DNA from: Methanobacteriaceae archaeon
Lineage (GTDB): Archaea; Methanobacteriota; Methanobacteria; Methanobacteriales; Methanobacteriaceae
NCBI GenBank assembly: GCA_017883605.1
Contig: JADGNH010000013.1
Location: 1-22,813 of the forward strand
DNA: 22,813 nucleotides
Direction of reading: 5' to 3'
A program made the position numbers and the translations under genes. Shown here piece after piece: positions 1 through 7,763 of the stretch; the first letter of the stretch is position 1, and the number at the start of each line of letters is the position of its first letter. The notes under the pieces were generated by a model. That model was not told the origin of the DNA. It was given only the letters and a program-made list of their open reading frames with translations, and searched no databases.

Positions 1-1
1 T

Positions 2-1228
2 GCGATGATTATCCCTTTTTTCCTGTTACTATTTTTAACCGGATATTCAATTATAGCAGCTTTATATCCGGACCAGTTGAATTTAAAAAAATATTCTATA
101 TTAACCTTTACTTTAGGTTTAAGCATTTTGATTTTGTTCATAATCGTTTTGTTGAGTGTTTACACTACACTTAAATTTTCAAATGAGATTCTATTGACGG
201 TGCTATCCCTAATCATAATATTAATGGTGATTATTGCTTTTTTAAGAAGAGCCAGACTTTCAAAAAGGATGATTTCTAAACCAAAAAAAGCTGAGGAAAC
301 TGAGGTTGATGTAAAGGCTGAGGAAACTGAGGTTGATACAAAATCTATTGAACATGATATGGATAAAGGATCTGTTAAAAGAGATTACTTCGTTTTAGAC
401 CTTATACTGATTCTTTTTTTAACATTAATTTCAGTAGTATTCGTTCTGCTACCACCGTTGACTAATACTTTTATCCGCACCATTTTAGGGCTTTTCCTGA
501 TACTTTTCATGCCAGGTTATTCCTTGATAGCGTTTTTATTCCCTAAAAAAGACGATCTGGATGGTATTGAACGATTAGCCTTGAGTTTTGGTTTAAGCAT
601 AGCCATAACCCCTCTGATAGGCCTGGCATTGAATTATACTCCTTGGGGAATTCGTTTAGATCCAATATTGGTGGTATTGTCTGTTTTCACCATTTTAATG
701 GTGATAGCAGCGTATATTAGAAGACTTAAAATTCCAAAGGAAAACAGGTTCAGTGTAGATTTTGCAGGGTTCTCCAAAAGTCTTGGAGGGACATTTAATA
801 AGGGATCAAGAACCGATAAGATCCTCTCTGTTATTTTAGTATTATCTATCATCCTGGCTATCTCCACCACAGTTTATATCATAGTTAAACCCAAAGAAGG
901 AGAAAAATTCACTGAATTCTATCTATTAGGTCCTGGTGGAAAGGCATCTGATTATCCCACCAATTTAACTACAGGCCAGAATGGTACGGTTATAATTGGA
1001 ATTGTAAATCATGAGTATGCCAATACTACTTATAATCTGGTGGTAAAAATCAATGGTACGGTGATAAACGATCAGAACATCACCTTAATCAATGATCAAA
1101 AGATGGAAATACCCTTCAACTTTACAGCATCATCTGCCGGCCAAAAAAAGATGGAATTTCTGTTATACAAACTTCCCAATAACAGTGATGTGTATCGTTC
1201 CCTCCATTTGTGGCTGCAAATTAGCTGA
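2..1228 (+). CDS. DUF1616 family membrane protein, 5' partial
   Basis: The reading frame is open to the left edge (the codon before the first ATG at 5 is GCG), so the gene very probably begins outside the window. The visible protein has a hydrophobic N-terminal block, a charged linker around residues 85-125 with a repeated EETEVD motif, a second hydrophobic block (about 130-240), one more membrane helix near 275-295, and a C-terminal extracellular domain rich in N-glycosylation sequons. Block 1 (LTGYSIIAALYP) and block 2 (MPGYSLIAFLFP) look like copies of the same module, each followed by helices ending in an Arg-rich turn. DUF1616 is a family of uncharacterised archaeal membrane proteins; the C-terminal domain with YLLGPGGKASDYP is typical. 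A cell-envelope role is likely but not shown. T-runs at 1296-1311 could end its transcript. Confidence 0.8.
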   Translation, partial: AMIIPFFLLLFLTGYSIIAALYPDQLNLKKYSILTFTLGLSILILFIIVLLSVYTTLKFSNEILLTVLSLIIILMVIIAFLRRARLSKRMISKPKKAEETEVDVKAEETEVDTKSIEHDMDKGSVKRDYFVLDLILILFLTLISVVFVLLPPLTNTFIRTILGLFLILFMPGYSLIAFLFPKKDDLDGIERLALSFGLSIAITPLIGLALNYTPWGIRLDPILVVLSVFTILMVIAAYIRRLKIPKENRFSVDFAGFSKSLGGTFNKGSRTDKILSVILVLSIILAISTTVYIIVKPKEGEKFTEFYLLGPGGKASDYPTNLTTGQNGTVIIGIVNHEYANTTYNLVVKINGTVINDQNITLINDQKMEIPFNFTASSAGQKKMEFLLYKLPNNSDVYRSLHLWLQIS

Positions 1229-1331
1229 TGATGGATGTTCATAACCCTTAATGATGATAGAATTGCTTTCGAAATAAGTAAACTAGATGCGGTCTATTTT
1301 TTGGTGTTTTTGGTGCTCTTAGGGAGGTTAG

Positions 1332-1361
1332 ATGAAAAGTTTTATATATGGTGAGGTTTAG
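1332..1361 (+). other. Possible 9-codon leader ORF with strong ribosome-binding site
   Basis: GGGAGGT (1322-1328) sits 4 nt before an ATG that opens a nine-codon frame (MKSFIYGEV, stop at 1359). It lies just upstream of the Thr-rich membrane protein gene. It overlaps the TATA-like box TTTATATA, so promoter and leader peptide are competing explanations for the same bases. It may be chance. Confidence 0.25.
1341..1349 (+). promoter_or_regulatory. TATA box for the Thr-rich membrane protein gene
   Basis: TTTTATATAT is a good match to the archaeal TATA box. Its centre is about 26 nt before the ATG at 1372, which places the expected transcription start at or next to that ATG and suggests a leaderless or very short-leader mRNA. 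It also argues against the upstream in-frame ATG at 1348, which lies inside the box. Confidence 0.5.
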
Positions 1362-1371
1362 ACTATATATC

Positions 1372-1602
1372 ATGATATCTACAGTAACTACTACAACGAC
1401 GACAGTGACTACGGCAGAGGTTATGACGTACAGTATTATTGCAGTTGTTTCTTTGATTGTCTTCCTTGCTATTAAGGAAATTTTGAGTTCTGAGACAGGT
1501 ATGAAGAGTAAGTTGTTCATTAAAGGGTCTAACGTTGCCATAATACCATTGCTAATGGTGTTTGTTGCCATTGTGGCCTATAAGGTGGTTACAATCCTAT
1601 GA
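1372..1602 (+). CDS. Small Thr-rich-tailed membrane protein (76 aa)
   Basis: I chose the ATG at 1372 rather than 1348 because the latter falls inside a TATA box. The protein starts MISTVTTTTTTVTTAEVM, a threonine-rich tail encoded by near-repeated ACN codons. It continues with one hydrophobic helix (YSIIAVVSLIVFLAIKEI), a short polar loop, and a second helix (AIIPLLMVFVAIVAYKVV). No catalytic motif is visible. The stop codon overlaps the ribosome-binding site of the secreted protein gene at 1616, so the two are probably co-transcribed and translationally coupled. A helper or anchor role for the secreted partner is inference. I recognise no named family, although small methanogen membrane proteins with a Thr-rich N-terminal tail are familiar. 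Confidence 0.7.
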   Translation: MISTVTTTTTTVTTAEVMTYSIIAVVSLIVFLAIKEILSSETGMKSKLFIKGSNVAIIPLLMVFVAIVAYKVVTIL

Positions 1603-1615
1603 GGAAAGTGAAAGC

Positions 1616-2275
1616 ATGAAGAACAGTACAATAGGAATTGCCATTATTTTGATTGCAGTGGTTGCAATTGGAGCCTATGCTTTGATATCGACTTCTTCTC
1701 TGGCGCCTGGCGGTACAGTGGCTGCGGCGAATGATAATAGCACCAAATTTGATATTCACAATAATAACCCTACTACTTGGGCTCATGTGGATATGGTGTT
1801 CAACGCCACATCCAAGAACGGTACTAACCAGACCTGGTATGTGGAGGCGTTTGCCAAACCTAATGGTAATGTAACCATAGATCTGAGCAATCTTTTAGGC
1901 TATGGAAACGAGCCTTTACCACCCATGAACATAACCATTCTCTCCTGGAAAGGTGCTTTCAACACCACTACGGGAGGAACTACTGATCTGAACTTCTATA
2001 TGCAGGGATGGTCCAACACCGCCGCACCTGGTAGTGGGGATCAGAAATACAATGTAACTTTCCCCGGAGTGCCTATAGGGCCGCTTCCTTCTCAGATCAC
2101 GGATAACTACGTCTTAGCATCGACCAACGCAGTACAAGCAGAAGTATTGGATGATGACGCCTTTGAAGTCTTGTTTGAACAGGAAATTTTAACAGTCGAC
2201 TCCTCAGGAAAAGTCACCCTAAACATGATAACACCACCAACACTCTGCAACCTACTAGCACCACACCCCGTCTAA
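1616..2275 (+). CDS. Secreted or membrane-anchored Asn-rich surface protein (219 aa)
   Basis: The start at ATG 1616 is preceded by GAGG at 1601-1604. The N-terminus MKNSTIGIAIILIAVVAIG is a signal peptide or N-terminal anchor. The mature part is rich in Asn, Thr and Gly with several NxT/NxS sequons (for example MVFNATSKNGTNQTW) and alternating hydrophobic and polar residues that suggest a beta-sandwich. There is no enzyme motif. The C-terminus is G-poor and Pro-rich (TPPTLCNLLAPHPV). It is coupled to the small membrane protein just upstream and followed by a strong T-rich terminator, so the two form a compact bicistron. The context suits an extracellular filament or adhesin subunit; Mth60-type fimbrins of Methanothermobacter and TasA-like donor-strand subunits are hypotheses I could not test by sequence comparison. 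Confidence 0.75.
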   Translation: MKNSTIGIAIILIAVVAIGAYALISTSSLAPGGTVAAANDNSTKFDIHNNNPTTWAHVDMVFNATSKNGTNQTWYVEAFAKPNGNVTIDLSNLLGYGNEPLPPMNITILSWKGAFNTTTGGTTDLNFYMQGWSNTAAPGSGDQKYNVTFPGVPIGPLPSQITDNYVLASTNAVQAEVLDDDAFEVLFEQEILTVDSSGKVTLNMITPPTLCNLLAPHPV

Positions 2276-2325
2276 AAAAAAATCAAAAGAAAAATTTTTT
2301 CTTTTTTTCCCTTTTTTTTTATATT
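2276..2325 (+). terminator. T-rich archaeal terminator
   Basis: An A-rich run followed by three T-runs (TTTTTT, TTTTTTT, TTTTTTTT) starts directly after the stop codon. The A-run/T-run pairing around 2289-2306 could also fold as a weak hairpin. Oligo-T on the coding strand is the usual archaeal termination signal. Confidence 0.7.
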
Positions 2326-2389
2326 ACTATAACACAAACACACCAAACCAAACAACCCCCCTAAAAGTAGGTCTATGATCTAGTTAAAC

Positions 2390-3004
2390 ATGAGAATTAT
2401 GATGAACAAAAAGAGAATATACCTAATATTAATGGTGTTGGTTTTTTTTATTGCCGGATTATCCATCCTAGAAGTTACTCAGGGGAGTGTGGGGCAATTT
2501 GTTTTTGACCAGATGAGTTATAGTTATACTTCTCATGTAGTGATACCACCTATTGTAGGTAATGGAACTTTAGGGGGTTACTACACTGTTGACGGGAAAG
2601 GAAGAGATTTTAATTTCTTGATAAAGTTGCCTGGCGCTGAGAGAAGTGAATCGCCCTTAGATTACACTCAGGATGGTCTCAGAGGCACCGGAAAAATAGA
2701 TAAAATTCAAATAACGTTCGAAACCTTAAAATCTCTTTTTTATGGTGATTTGAAGGGAGCTGTTTTTGGAACTAAATTATCGGGTACTTATGATATGAGC
2801 TGTGCCGCGTGGACCGGTGAGGGAACCTTCTCCAACAATGGCAAAAGCTTTACTGGAATATTTAAAATAGACGGTGCTTTAACTTATTGGAAAGGCAATT
2901 ATACTATATTGCAACAAAATAAAAGTATCATAATTGTTTCTGATTATATCAATTACAACAACCGAAATGAATCATTAAGTTATCATAACATGTTTTACCT
3001 GTAA
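2390..3004 (+). CDS. Secreted protein of unknown family (204 aa)
   Basis: The N-terminus MRIMMNKKRIYLILMVLVFF is a positively charged region plus hydrophobic helix, meaning a signal peptide or single anchor. An internal ATG at 2402 is also possible; no strong ribosome-binding site favours either. The mature part has alternating Gly-rich strands (VVIPPIVGNGTLGGYYTVDG, SGTYDMSCAAWTGEGTFSNN) and reads like a beta-barrel or beta-sandwich. Sequons (NGT, NYT, NES) suggest exposure outside the cell. I recognise no domain. It converges with the pilin-like gene on the other strand. Confidence 0.7.
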   Translation: MRIMMNKKRIYLILMVLVFFIAGLSILEVTQGSVGQFVFDQMSYSYTSHVVIPPIVGNGTLGGYYTVDGKGRDFNFLIKLPGAERSESPLDYTQDGLRGTGKIDKIQITFETLKSLFYGDLKGAVFGTKLSGTYDMSCAAWTGEGTFSNNGKSFTGIFKIDGALTYWKGNYTILQQNKSIIIVSDYINYNNRNESLSYHNMFYL

Positions 3005-3090
3005 TTAATATTCTCTTATTTTACTATTTTCTTATTTAAGGCTTTATTTTGATTAAAAAAAGTTAGAGAATCTATTGGGACTTGAATTAA
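3005..3090. terminator. Convergent terminator region
   Basis: The space between two converging genes carries T-runs on the plus strand (3015-3035) and an A7 run at 3056-3062 that reads as T7 on the minus strand. Each gene therefore has an oligo-T signal at its 3' end. Confidence 0.4.
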
Positions 3091-3273
3091 CTATTTTAAG
3101 CTACCTCTCACTGATTGAACATCTTTTGCTGCATTTAGAGCAGTGTTGGTGCTGAAATAGGCCTTATAAATAAATAGCGCAGCTACGGCTACTACGATCA
3201 CTCCTCCAAAGAGCAAGATATATTCAGCTGCTCCCTGTCCACTTTCGTCCTTTAAAACATTTTTTGAAAACAT
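3091..3273 (-). CDS. Class III signal peptide (pilin-like) protein
   Basis: This 60-residue protein carries the archaeal class III signal peptide motif: DESG followed by [20 protein letters not shown]. The expected EppA-type prepilin peptidase cut lies before Gln13, with the conserved Glu at +5 and a hydrophobic helix after it. This matches the DUF361-type short pilins of methanogens such as M. maripaludis. The short mature chain (about 48 residues) is typical of major or minor type IV-like pilins. GGGGGT stands about 9 nt before the ATG. The gene stands alone here, without peptidase, ATPase or platform protein, and is read from a very AT-rich upstream region. Confidence 0.88.
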   Translation of the reverse strand: MFSKNVLKDESGQGAAEYILLFGGVIVVAVAALFIYKAYFSTNTALNAAKDVQSVRGSLK

Positions 3274-3512
3274 TATTAAAAACCCCCATTATTATATTCA
3301 ATATATTTATAATTATTTTATTACCTCCAATATATAATATTTGTTAAATCTTATAGATATTGTTTTAATCTTTATATACAGGTTTAAAAATTTAATAAAT
3401 TTATATGGACCATTCACAATAATTTAATTTAATAAATATTTAATTTATTTATTATTTAATTCAATTATTAAAAAACAAATTTTCGATTTAAAATTATTTT
3501 ATAGGCCGGAAT
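3274..3512. promoter_or_regulatory. Very AT-rich divergent promoter region
   Basis: About 240 bp, almost entirely A and T, separates the pilin-like gene (minus) from the glycosyltransferase gene (plus). It contains several TATA-like boxes (ATATATTTATA near 3300 for the minus gene; TTTATATA near 3371 and TTTATATGG near 3398 for the plus gene) and overlapping AATTTAAT/ATTTAAT repeats at 3420-3465. I see no gene inside it. Bendable AT-rich DNA of this kind often binds chromatin proteins; which boxes are used cannot be told. Confidence 0.45.
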
Positions 3513-4673
3513 ATGAAAGCACTGATCATGCCGTGTGGAATAGGAATGGGACATGCTTCCCGATGTATGGCTTTGGCGGGGAAACTTCAAGATGAAGGAG
3601 TTGAAGTCCTTTTTGCGAGTTATGGTTCAGGTTATGAAATTTTAAATGAACACAGCCAATATCCTGTTTTAAAACTACCGGAGTTGAAGTTTCACAGCAA
3701 TGCAGGAGAGTTTGACCTGAAGGGTACCGCAAAAAGATCAGTGGACACCCCATTTATCTTTCTTAAGAGTATGTATAAGGAGTCCAGGATCATTAAAAAG
3801 TTCAGACCAGATGTGGTGATTGCTGATTCACATTATTCGGTTCCCGTCACCTGCAAGATTATCGGCATACCATGTTTCATGATAACCAACGAGTTAATTC
3901 TAAATTTTTCTGACATTTACCCCCAGGACAGAACAGTTGAGTACCTGGAAAACGGAATTGGAAGAGTTATTAAGGACATTTCAGGATATTGTAAGTCAGT
4001 TATAGTACCCGATATTGATCATTCCGTTGAAATACCCCCTAAACTCAAGGATATGGTTTTTTATACTGGTCCTTTTCTTAAGAAACGTCCTGAAGACCTT
4101 CCTCCTAAAGAAAAGTTAAGAGAGAAGTTTGGCTTCCAATCCTCCGATAAGATTTTACTGGCAACCGTAGGTGGTACAGAATTTGGAAAAGAATTATTAA
4201 AGCTGATCTGTGATGCAGCTCCCCTTATTAATTGTAATTGGATAATACTTGTAACTGGACCTAATATAAAACCTGATTTCATACCGGAATCTGATAAAAT
4301 TATCAAAAAAGTATTTTTAGATGATATGATGGATTGGATGAAACTTTCAGATCTCATCATCAGCCTGGCAGGCCATACCACTTCCATGGAAGTTGCTTCC
4401 TTGGGGGTTCCAAATTTAATGTTTCCCATAGACGGGCATTCTGAACAGATTAAAAACGCTCAGAACATGAAAAAACAGGGATTATCTGTGATAAGGGATA
4501 TTAAAAGATTAAGTGCATCCGAACTTGCAGATAATGTAAATAATTTGTTGGATGACCAGAAATTAAAGAGAAGGGCTGAGATCACTGGAAAAAAATTTTC
4601 TGAATATGAAGGGGTAAATAATGCTTTGAAGATCATAATGAGCTATGGAAATAATAAAGGGAAACCTTTATAA
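3513..4673 (+). CDS. MurG-like (GT28-type) glycosyltransferase
   Basis: A 386-residue GT-B-fold glycosyltransferase. The N-terminal domain starts MKALIMPCGIGMGHASR, whose Gly-rich GMGH loop (residues 11-14) is the MurG/GT28 signature. The C-terminal domain has VGGTEFG (219-225), then AGHTTSMEVASLGVP (286-300) and PIDGHSEQ (305-312), which match the nucleotide-sugar site and the conserved Gly/Gln residues of the family. No membrane helix is evident, so it probably works at the cytosolic face on a lipid-linked acceptor using a UDP-sugar. In a pseudomurein-walled methanogen a role in cell-wall or surface glycan synthesis is plausible; donor and acceptor are not determined. The next gene begins 40 bp downstream. 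Confidence 0.85.
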   Translation: MKALIMPCGIGMGHASRCMALAGKLQDEGVEVLFASYGSGYEILNEHSQYPVLKLPELKFHSNAGEFDLKGTAKRSVDTPFIFLKSMYKESRIIKKFRPDVVIADSHYSVPVTCKIIGIPCFMITNELILNFSDIYPQDRTVEYLENGIGRVIKDISGYCKSVIVPDIDHSVEIPPKLKDMVFYTGPFLKKRPEDLPPKEKLREKFGFQSSDKILLATVGGTEFGKELLKLICDAAPLINCNWIILVTGPNIKPDFIPESDKIIKKVFLDDMMDWMKLSDLIISLAGHTTSMEVASLGVPNLMFPIDGHSEQIKNAQNMKKQGLSVIRDIKRLSASELADNVNNLLDDQKLKRRAEITGKKFSEYEGVNNALKIIMSYGNNKGKPL

Positions 4674-4713
4674 TCTATATAACCTATAACATAATATTAT
4701 TTGGAGGTATAAG

Positions 4714-5928
4714 ATGATCAATCTAATCATTACAATTTTTGGGGGTATCATGCTTATTGCAGGATTTTACTCCATGTACTTCGGATTTTTAACTCCACCC
4801 AACTTTCTATTTTTCTTTGTGGGAATCTGCTTTTCTGTTTTCGGGCTAGCTTTGGTGGTGTTATTTAGTAGTAAGATAGGATCTTCAGGTACAGAAGATT
4901 TAATGCCTCACACAACTTTAAATAAAGAATTAACCGGGAAAAAAACCAGAAAAAAATCTAAAACTGGATTAAAGACGGTTTCAAGGGATGAAAAGAAGAA
5001 AGAAACCTTAAAAAAGATTGAACAGGCTATTAAACCAAAGGTTGAAGAAACACCGGAAGATGCAGTTGAATCTGAAAAAACTCCTATGAAAGCATTGGAA
5101 GAGAAAAAAGCAGAAAAGATGGAAGAAACATCTGAAGCCAAAGAAAAGGAGATTCAAAAAGGTTTAACCCCTATAACCCCTCAGAAAAAAAGTTCTGTTT
5201 CAAAATCTAATTTAGATACGGATCTACCTCCAGATCCAGCCATAAAAACACCTAAAAATGTTGAAACAGTGGATGGAACATCTCCTAAGAAAGAAAAACC
5301 CAGAAGGATTGTTTCAAAAGCCATGGCCATGGAAAAATTAAAGACAGCTAAAACTCCAAAGAAAGAGGATGAATATGTAAAAAAAAGGCTGGATCGTTTG
5401 AAAGACAACTACATCCAAAATGCCAAGGACATTGAAAGTATCATAGACGAAAGACTGGATTCATTTAAGGGAACCCTGGGCAAGCTGAAATCACAGTCAC
5501 AAGAGCCAGGTATAATCTGGTCATTTGATGCTGGAGATGTTCAGGAGGCCATGGAGAAAACCATTTCCAAGGCAGATCATAGAATTGTCATGATGTATCC
5601 CTGGGTAAGAAACATTGATGTAAGTGTTCTGAAAAAATTCATGGACACTGAAAGCAGGATGATAATCCAAGAAGCCAGTCTAGACGACGACGCTTCAGTG
5701 GAGATTTTGAGACTTTTAATTAAACATAATGTTAAAATAAAAACCATGCCCCATGTACACACCGTAGCTCTTGTAGCAGATGATGATAATGGTTTAATCA
5801 TATCTACAGACCCCATCTATGAGAGTTATGAAGTTGGAGTAATTTATAAGGATCAAAAATCTATTGAAGAAATAAAAAACCTATTTGAAGATGCCTGGAA
5901 ACTCTCCAAGGATATAGATCTGAGATAA
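4714..5928 (+). CDS. Membrane-anchored protein with degenerate PLD-like domain
   Basis: The ATG at 4714 follows a clear GGAGGT (4703-4708). Residues 1-53 form two membrane helices. Residues 60-225 are a Lys/Glu/Pro/Thr-rich, probably disordered linker. Residues 225-262 look like a coiled coil (KKRLDRLKDNYIQNAKDIES). Residues 266-404 form a globular domain (IIWSFDAGD, VMMYPWVRNID, HTVALVADDDNGLIIST, EVGVIYKD). The last part resembles the phospholipase-D-like fold, as in TrmB-type effector domains: His349 begins an HKD-like stretch, but the expected Lys two residues later is Val. Catalysis is therefore doubtful and a ligand- or protein-binding role more likely. It sits between a glycosyltransferase and a metallo-hydrolase. 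Function unknown. Confidence 0.75.
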   Translation: MINLIITIFGGIMLIAGFYSMYFGFLTPPNFLFFFVGICFSVFGLALVVLFSSKIGSSGTEDLMPHTTLNKELTGKKTRKKSKTGLKTVSRDEKKKETLKKIEQAIKPKVEETPEDAVESEKTPMKALEEKKAEKMEETSEAKEKEIQKGLTPITPQKKSSVSKSNLDTDLPPDPAIKTPKNVETVDGTSPKKEKPRRIVSKAMAMEKLKTAKTPKKEDEYVKKRLDRLKDNYIQNAKDIESIIDERLDSFKGTLGKLKSQSQEPGIIWSFDAGDVQEAMEKTISKADHRIVMMYPWVRNIDVSVLKKFMDTESRMIIQEASLDDDASVEILRLLIKHNVKIKTMPHVHTVALVADDDNGLIISTDPIYESYEVGVIYKDQKSIEEIKNLFEDAWKLSKDIDLR

Positions 5929-6014
5929 ATCATAATGATTTTGAGCTGTGGGTTGGGTTGTAAGGATTTTGAGCTAGAGATTTGGATTATAAAGATTTAA
6001 ACTGGAGATAAATC
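5929..6014. repeat. Short direct repeats between two genes
   Basis: GAGATAAATCAT occurs at 5922-5933, across the stop of the PLD-like gene, and again at 6005-6016, across the ribosome-binding site and ATG of the next gene. Between them GATTTTGAGCT occurs twice (near 5937 and 5965). The 86-bp spacer may have arisen by local duplication. Confidence 0.5.
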
Positions 6015-6713
6015 ATGAGGATTAGATGGTTGGGCCACTCTGCATTTGAAATAACTACAGATGAAAATTTAAAGATCCTAATAGATCCATTTATCAAAGA
6101 TAATCCAGCCTGTCCGGTTGAAGTTGAAGATCTAAAACCGGATATTATATGTATTACACATGGCCATAAAGATCATTTTGGGGATGCAGTTGCACTATCT
6201 GAAAGAAACAAGGCTTTAATTATAGCCAACCATGAACATTCAGTTTATCTCTCCCAGCAGGACCTGGAAACAGTGGGAATGAATATTGGGGGAACCATAT
6301 ATTCCCATGAAATTAGCATTACCATGATCAACTCCCATCATTCCTCAGATATGGATTTTACTGAAGGGATAACATCTGGAGGAAGTGCCTGTGGATACAT
6401 TTTAGAACTTGAAAACCATAAGAAAATATATCACTCCGGTGACACCGGAGTCTTTGGAGATATGAAGACAGTTATAAGGGATATTTACCGGCCGGATATA
6501 GCCATGATACCAATTGGAGATCGCTATACAATGGGACCCATGGAAGCGGCCATTGCAGCTAGATGGATAGAACCACAAATCCTGATTCCCATGCATTACA
6601 ATACCTTCCCTGTAATCCAGCAGAATCCTATGGAGTTTAAAAAAACAGTTGAATTATCAAATACTAATATAAAGGTAGTTGTGCTTGAACCAGGCCAAAT
6701 ATACGAGGAATGA
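6015..6713 (+). CDS. UPF0173 metal-dependent hydrolase (metallo-beta-lactamase fold)
   Basis: A 232-residue single-domain protein with the metallo-beta-lactamase signature HGHKDH (residues 49-54). Further metal ligands are in SHHSS (His108/109), HSGDTG (Asp143) and IPMHYNTFP (His194). Length and the opening [13 protein letters not shown] match the UPF0173 / L-ascorbate-6-phosphate-lactonase-like family, which binds two metal ions; the natural substrate in archaea is not known. It is expected to be cytosolic. GGAG (6004-6007) precedes the ATG. Its TGA overlaps the ATG at 6710 of the following GTPase gene, pointing to co-transcription. Confidence 0.88.
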   Translation: MRIRWLGHSAFEITTDENLKILIDPFIKDNPACPVEVEDLKPDIICITHGHKDHFGDAVALSERNKALIIANHEHSVYLSQQDLETVGMNIGGTIYSHEISITMINSHHSSDMDFTEGITSGGSACGYILELENHKKIYHSGDTGVFGDMKTVIRDIYRPDIAMIPIGDRYTMGPMEAAIAARWIEPQILIPMHYNTFPVIQQNPMEFKKTVELSNTNIKVVVLEPGQIYEE

Positions 6714-7363
6714 TACGAGTGGTGAGTATGCGGAGATTTTTTGGGCGTAAATTTTTTAGAGATATTTTTAACAAACTGATCGGCAAGGATAAAAAACTTA
6801 AAATAGGATTTTATGGCCATCCCAACTCAGGAAAAACCACCCTGGCCAATAGAATGACCAATGATTGGATAGGCAAACCCATCGGCTTGGTGTCGGAGAT
6901 TCCACACGAAACCAGAAGGGTGTATCGACAGGAACATGTTACCCTGAAACACAATGGAGTTGAACTGGACTTCGATATAATAGACACACCAGGCATAGCC
7001 ACTAAAATTGACTACAAAAATTTCCTAAAATTCGGTTTATCAGAGATTGAAGCAAAAGAAAGGGCAAAAGAAGCTACAAAAGGTATAATAGAAGCAATTA
7101 AATGGTTGGATGATATAACTGGGGTTTTGCTGGTTATAGACGCCACCCAGGACCCTCTCACCCAGGCCAACATCACCATCATTGGGAATTTGGAGGCCCG
7201 GAAAATTCCTTTTTTAATTGTGGCAAATAAGATAGATCTTCCAGAGGCTTCTGCTGAGCGCATATCATCTGTGTTTCCCCAGCATACCGTGGTGCCTATT
7301 TCAGCACTGCACGGCGAACACACAGACGATCTTTACCGGGCCATGGTCAAGGGTTTTAAATAA
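6710..7363 (+). CDS. Era-like small GTPase
   Basis: A 217-residue P-loop GTPase with all main motifs: G1 GHPNSGKTT (36-44), G3 DTPG (92-95), G4 NKID (173-176) and G5 SAL (198-200). It is of the Era/Der TRAFAC type but lacks the C-terminal KH domain of bacterial Era, so RNA binding in the Era manner is not implied. The basic N-terminus ([17 protein letters not shown]) is amphipathic and could contact membrane or nucleic acid. The start is uncertain: ATG 6710 overlaps the preceding stop as ATGA, while ATG 6728 has GGTGAG just before it but only 2-3 nt away. Together with the DUF2073 and zinc-ribbon genes it forms a trio I recognise from other archaea; the cellular role is unknown. Confidence 0.87.
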   Translation: MIRVVSMRRFFGRKFFRDIFNKLIGKDKKLKIGFYGHPNSGKTTLANRMTNDWIGKPIGLVSEIPHETRRVYRQEHVTLKHNGVELDFDIIDTPGIATKIDYKNFLKFGLSEIEAKERAKEATKGIIEAIKWLDDITGVLLVIDATQDPLTQANITIIGNLEARKIPFLIVANKIDLPEASAERISSVFPQHTVVPISALHGEHTDDLYRAMVKGFK

Positions 7364-7379
7364 AAATTAGGGGTTTAAA

Positions 7380-7763
7380 ATGGACACTGTTAACACAAAT
7401 TCTTTAAAAATGGATTTTCTCTCTTCAACAGCACTTAGCTCACAAACCAGCATGGAAAAAATTTCTATGATAGTGGATAAAGTTAAAAATGGGGATCTGG
7501 TGGTTATGGAGGGAGGACTTTCACCAGGAGAAGAGGCTGAGCTCATAGAAACCACCATGAGGGAAATAGATGTGGAAAACTTCATGGGAATCGACATTTA
7601 TACCCTGGAAAAGGATAAAAAATCCTTCTTCGGACTCTCCAAGAGCAAAACCATAGGTATAACTATAATAGGGCCGGCAAACGTTATGAAAGCTGTTAAA
7701 AAGAAGTCTAATTTCCTTTCCATGATAGCCAACCTCGGTGATTCCGGTGCATCGATGCATTAA
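7380..7763 (+). CDS. DUF2073 family protein
   Basis: A 127-residue cytosolic protein matching the archaeal DUF2073 family, with the acidic segment [17 protein letters not shown], a central IDIYTLE strand and the basic [18 protein letters not shown]. No catalytic residues stand out and there is no membrane helix. It begins 16 bp after the GTPase gene and overlaps the start of the zinc-ribbon gene. DUF2073 next to an Era-like GTPase is a recurring archaeal arrangement, so it may be a partner or regulator of the GTPase; that is inference. Confidence 0.85.
   Translation: MDTVNTNSLKMDFLSSTALSSQTSMEKISMIVDKVKNGDLVVMEGGLSPGEEAELIETTMREIDVENFMGIDIYTLEKDKKSFFGLSKSKTIGITIIGPANVMKAVKKKSNFLSMIANLGDSGASMH
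7737..7742 (+). promoter_or_regulatory. Ribosome-binding site deciding a GTG start
   Basis: GGTGAT lies 4 nt before the GTG at 7747, inside the 3' end of the DUF2073 gene. This supports GTG 7747 over the in-frame GTG at 7738, which lies inside the site itself and lacks one of its own. Confidence 0.65.

Noticed and set aside
1248..1571. Minus-strand ORF of 107 codons
   Set aside because: It lies antisense to the Thr-rich membrane protein gene, runs through its promoter, and its Val/Thr run is just the reverse reading of the ACN codons.
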